Positions 56,856 through 64,000 of a stretch of DNA of 64,000 nt are shown here, one piece after another. This DNA is from Parasponia andersonii (taxonomy: Eukaryota; Streptophyta; Magnoliopsida; Rosales; Cannabaceae), in contig JXTB01000113.1 in NCBI GenBank assembly GCA_002914805.1, forward strand, positions 554,540 through 618,539. The letters are read 5' to 3'. How positions within the stretch are numbered: position 1 is the first letter of the stretch; each line of letters opens with the position of its first letter. The notes beneath the pieces were generated by a model, which did no database searches, had not been told where the DNA came from, and was given only the letters and a program-made list of their open reading frames with translations. The position numbers and the translations under genes are program-made.

Positions 56856-58130
56856 GTTTTTGTGCTACTTAGGCTCATGAATTGACTATTATACCTTTTA
56901 AAATTGACAAATTTTTAATGAAAAGGCCAATAATGCAACAATATCAAAATTAAGGCTAGTTTATAATATCTAAACTAAAAATTCAAGAATCAAAGTCATA
57001 TAATCAAGGATGAAAATATCGATATCAGTATCGATGTCGAGTTTTGATTTTAAGGATAATATCGATTACAAAGTTGATAACGAAAATATGCCAAGAAATT
57101 ATTGAAATTTGTTTTAAAACACAAAATTTCTAAATAAAACTTTAGAAAATGCTGAATAATTGATATTGCATAATTTATATTAGTTTTCATTCAAAAAATT
57201 TAGTATTTCATTTACATGACAATAAAATATGCATACGTAATAAGAAAAATGATTGAATTTTACTTCAAATAACAATTTTAAATTTCGTATATATATCATA
57301 TTAGTTTATTGAATACATTTCATATTAATATCTTACAAATTATAACAAATTTTAAATAACAATGAAAATAGTTAAAAATCAATGATAATGTAGAATATTT
57401 CAAATTTATTTTCTCGTCTTGGTCTAAACAATATATTTCCCAAATTATTCTGCTTGGGTAATTTTGTAGATTGTTACTTATGTGTTAAATATACGTTAAC
57501 TCATTTCTTTCTCTAATCATTGCAGTGATTTTAATTACAAATACTAACAATTCCAAAATTTTGCTAAGATATTATGGAGGGGAAATTATGGTCTTTATTT
57601 TCACTACCATTTTCTTAAAAAAAGGCTTGTAAAAAGAAAAAAAAATCAATATTTTTGTTAATATATTAAAATATTACTAATATTATTACGATGATATTTA
57701 TAAATATTTTGATATTAATTTATATTTTACTAATATTTTACAAATACATGAAAAGAAATCTTTTTTCTCAATATTCACAATAATATCATCCACAAATATC
57801 AAGACATTTTAATACATTAGCGACCATAATTTAAATGCCGTTGACCAAACTAACCCGAAACACAATTTGACAATCTTCTTAACTACATCTACTTTACAAC
57901 ATTTTCCCCTTATTCCTAGTCTTTGAATACTTGAATTGGAATTCCCTTTAATTTAAAAAAAAAAAATGAAAGAAAAAATGAATGTGACAAGTGACAACTA
58001 GGTAGGTGTGAATTGTCAAGTCAAATAAACTGCAACACACACACACACACAACAAGCTACAGTCTAACACGAGGTTTCTCGTTCAAATTTGAAATTCAAC
58101 CAAACGAAAAGAAAAGAAAATGGGGGAAAG
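56856..58130. other. Upstream region of the MAP kinase gene
   Basis: AT-rich; no gene. A (CA)n run lies at 58032-58050. Confidence 0.5.
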
Positions 58131-58138
58131 GAATATAA
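58131..58138 (+). promoter_or_regulatory. Candidate TATA box of the MAP kinase gene
   Basis: atataaag lies about 180 bp before the ATG. The leader between them ends in an A-rich stretch. Confidence 0.4.
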
Positions 58139-58313
58139 AGCATTAGAGCCATATGGTCCCTTCACAACATAATTTTCAACCGTTACCACTTAAAAAACTT
58201 TAGGAAGCCTTCAGTCCGTGTTACGCATATTCTTAGTCGGTGAGAAAAGCTTTGCCTTTCTAGTTTTCAGAGAGCGAGGAAAAAAAAAAAAAGAAGAAAA
58301 AAGAAAAAAAAAA

Positions 58314-61238
<2,925 letters not shown>

Positions 61239-61540
61239 TCTTGCCAGAAGTTGCCCCGACTTTTATTTCTGTTTCTCGGTTCACTAGATAATGATTGAAA
61301 AGATTGGTTTTTTAATAACTGTATGATACGTTATGAATTTCTATAGGGAGAGAGGTTCTCCCATATTGTATTGAGAGGATGAAGAGAGTAGTGTTGGAAA
61401 GTTGCTGGATTCATTTTGAGAATCTAGTGGTACCCATGAAGGGTTGGTGTGCTTAAAAAAAGAGGGCTTTGATCTTCTTAGCCATCTGAGCTTCAAGTGT
61501 TTGAATATGTAAATGGATTATAATCAATATATGGAGAGAA
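61239..61540 (+). other. 3' UTR region of the MAP kinase gene
   Basis: T-rich sequence follows the stop. No canonical AATAAA was identified with confidence. Confidence 0.4.
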
Positions 61541-61672
61541 GAAATAGAGAGAACGATGCTCATGACAAATAGGGGTAAGATTTTACTTATTTGTGTAAAA
61601 CTAAAAGAAATAGAGAGAACGATGGCAATAACAAACAGGGGTAAGATTTTACTTATTTGTGTAAAACTAAGT
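61541..61672. repeat. 66-bp tandem duplication downstream of the MAP kinase gene
   Basis: Copies at 61541-61606 and 61607-61672 share gaaatagagagaacgatg and ggggtaagattttacttatt. Confidence 0.9.
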
Positions 61673-62242
61673 AGTAGTATTTTGCTCCTACACCTTTTGT
61701 TTTTTGTCCCAGAATTTATGTGGAATTTACCAGATCATTGCCCCCTTGCTTAATGAAGTGTTTCTTTGGATCAAATTGCAACAATTAAGTTTTCAAGAGG
61801 TGGGGCAAGGTGGAAAATAAATAGGCAAAATGAATTACAATGTGTTTTCTCTTATTGGGAATGGAAAATCTTTTTAAGAAGTTTGAGAAGGAAATATGCC
61901 TTTCGGAAAAAAAAAAAAAAAAAAGACGAAGCCAGTTACTATTTAATGGAAACAATGGTAAAATGGAGTCCATAAGAAAACAAGCTGATCATTCTACCAA
62001 AGGTTAATAAATGGGATTTAGAACTATTTTCTTGATTTATTTATTTTTTATGTTTAAAAATTTTCAAGCGACTACTTTTCTTAGTTTTCTAACATTCTTT
62101 TTGTTTTTTAATTTTCTAGCAGCCATCAGTTTGAGGTTTTTTCAGTAAACAGTATGCATCCATCGGCGTTCAAATTCAAAGTATCATTTACTTACATTGT
62201 GAGCCGAACCATATTTACAAGGAAAAAACTTACTATTCTATT
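61673..62242. other. Intergenic, nothing recognised
   Basis: Homopolymer A run at 61909-61924. No coding signal. Confidence 0.5.
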
Positions 62243-62392
62243 GGGATTTTTCTTTGATAAATATTCTATTGGAATTAAAAGAATAAAAATAAGCCGCACA
62301 TCCCTCGCTTATTCTATGGGATTTTTCTTTGATAGATATTCTATCGGAATTAAAAGAACAAAAATAAGCCGCACATCCCTCACTTTCACCTT
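62243..62392. repeat. 75-bp tandem duplication
   Basis: Copies at 62243-62317 and 62318-62392 share gggatttttctttgata and aataagccgcacatccctc. Confidence 0.9.
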
Positions 62393-62925
62393 ATTGTTAA
62401 TTAGTGTTGTGAGAATTTAATGATAGAATGTCCTACTAAATTAGATGAAAATTAGACATAGAGATATAGCGGCAAATCGTAAGGCTTTTCGTTTAAATTT
62501 TCTTTGGGACTTATAGAAATGTAACTAAATTTTGAACCAAATTTCAATAAATTCCTCTTTGTCAAATATTATAGCAAAATGTCTGAAGTGCAAAATTTTA
62601 TCTACCAAGTATAAAAAAATTATATACTTAATACATTTCACTACAGTAATTAAAATTGGTAGATAAATATAAAAATATATATACATGAACATTTAACTAT
62701 AAAATTTTAAAAGTAGATATCTACTTAATTAAATTTAAAATCTTGGTCATTCACCTAAATTTCTCGTTTTCTTTTTTGAAAAAAATGATGTCATTAAAAT
62801 GGTAATTGTACCATTTTGGCCTATTACGATTCTATTGTTATTTGCTATGGGAAATTAGGCTTTTACGGCATTTTAAGAAAAAAAAATTTGAAAAAACGGT
62901 GGCTTGTGTTTTGTGGGGTTGGTAT
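62393..62925. other. AT-rich intergenic, nothing recognised
   Basis: No gene or repeat of note. Confidence 0.5.
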
Positions 62926-62929
62926 GGTT

Positions 62930-63150
62930 TTTATTTAAAAAATTACTATTTTCTAAAAAATATTTAGAAAAATACCATTTTTTAAAATAGTAACTAGTGA
63001 CTGATAACAAATTTTTAGAAACTGGTAACTAGTAAAAAAATATATTTATAACTGATATATTACTGGTAATCAGTTTAAATGGTAGCAAGTAAGCATTTTA
63101 AAATGATATTTTTCTAAAAATATTTTTAAAAGTGATATTTTCTAATAAAA
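62930..63150. repeat. AT-rich inverted repeat
   Basis: Left ttactattttctaaaaaata and right atttttaaaagtgatatttt form an imperfect palindrome around actggtaactagtaaaaaaa. This is compatible with a MITE remnant. Confidence 0.45.
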
Positions 63151-63282
63151 ACAATACTGAAATTGGGAAAAAAAAAACTTTACTTCTGTATTTTTGTAAT
63201 TTTTTTGGGGCTTTTATAAATAAAAGTGTTAGAAACCATTTTACTATTTGTGAATTGAGCATTATACTCTTTATCGGAAAAG

Positions 63283-63702
63283 TTCACAAATGCCCATTTT
63301 TAAAACTATATTTCCATCAATACCTTTTTTATTTTTATTTCATGAATACCCGTTTTTATACCTATTTGGTTAGAAATGTATATCATTAGCGTTTTACATA
63401 TGAAATTTATACCATGGTATATATTTCGTAAATCAAGTGTATACTGCGATACACATTTCATAAATAAAAATTATACTAAAATTGGCACACATTTCAAAAA
63501 ATATATCCTAGGTCAAATTTATAATGAAAAATATAAACTATGATAAATATTTACATTACTATTCATATTTTACACATGAAATGTGTACTGCATAGGTAAA
63601 AATTTATATTGTAAATATATAATACTCATATTTTGCACAGAAAATGTGTACCATAAAAAGGAGTATTTTTAAAAGAAAATTTTGAAATGGGTATTTGTGA
63701 AA
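63283..63702. mobile_element. MITE-like element with terminal inverted repeats
   Basis: The left end ttcacaaatgcccattttta pairs with the inverse of aaatgggtatttgtgaa at 63686-63702. The inside contains several tatacatttcataaat-like repeats. No coding capacity. Confidence 0.6.
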
Positions 63703-63983
63703 ATAAATTACAAAACAGTGTAAATTTCTCCTTTATCAATGGTGCATGTGCAACAATATCAAAGCCCAGGTTATATACAAGAGTAATAGATATGTTAATT
63801 GCAGAAGGATATAGAGGAGTGATAGATGTCAAGCGGTGGAACACGGTTTGGATCCGTGTACAAGCTGTGTTTAATACACGGTGAAGAGAAAAAAAAAATA
63901 AAATAATATAGCCAATTAATATACCGTGTACAAAACGTGTACAAAACGTGTGAAGAGTTGGAAAGGGTTGGTTATCTCAAACC
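63703..63983. other. Possible promoter region with CGTGTAC repeats
   Basis: ccgtgtacaa occurs near 63855, and ccgtgtacaaaacgtgtaca near 63926 with a further acgtgtgaag. A TATA box follows. Confidence 0.35.
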
Positions 63984-63991
63984 TATAAATA
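63984..63991 (+). promoter_or_regulatory. TATA box at the right edge of the window
   Basis: tataaata within acctataaatagggacc. If used, transcription would start outside the window to the right. It could be a gene promoter or an LTR promoter. Confidence 0.4.
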
Positions 63992-64000
63992 GGGACCCTA

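Overview
The window is plant nuclear DNA, probably from a dicot. Evidence: a six-exon group B MAP kinase gene with plant intron positions, two small plant-type proteins, and many plant transposable elements (Tat-clade Ty3/Gypsy, Ty1/Copia, MULE, LINE, MITEs) in an AT-rich background. The species cannot be fixed from the sequence. All coordinates and family calls come from reading the sequence and its translations by eye; no database search was run. Layout, left part: 1-330 is a LINE endonuclease fragment (minus). About 377-3681 is a decayed Mutator-like element (MULE) with a minus-strand transposase remnant, a plus-strand DUF1985-like fragment, and inverted arrays of TTTCGAT/ATCGAAA. 4368-15313 is a complete but dead Tat-type Gypsy element with paired LTRs and a 5-bp target duplication. 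Besides broken gag-pol it carries an antisense gene with a visible promoter, leader intron and ATG. About 16006-26447 is a second, GC-richer Tat-type element. It has lost its 5' end and carries two exact tandem arrays (112 bp x6 and 74 bp x6) between pol and its own antisense coiled-coil gene. Middle part: two small paralogous genes of unknown function (27248-27508 and 32147-32356) lie about 4.6 kb apart on the plus strand, each with a TATA box and pyrimidine-rich leader. Downstream are diverged duplications (about 32.96-36.29 kb against 37.26-40.94 kb), then a 1.23-kb tandem duplication (40.24-42.69 kb), several MITE-like elements, a foldback-like AT-rich region (45.4-48.4 kb), and a putative 4.1-kb inverted-repeat element (49.24-53.38 kb) holding a minisatellite with a monomer of about 72 bp. 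A Copia remnant in the unusual order pol-LTR-gag (minus) occupies 53.4-55.6 kb. Right part: the one clearly intact multi-exon gene is an MPK13-like MAP kinase (58314-61238; 366 aa predicted) with all kinase motifs and a TEY activation loop. The rest is short duplications, MITE-like inverted repeats and a TATA box at the extreme right edge. The host genes expected to function are the MAP kinase and the two small proteins. Everything from 1 to 26.4 kb, and most of 37-57 kb, is transposon-derived or repeat sequence. No operon, CRISPR array, rRNA or convincing tRNA was seen.
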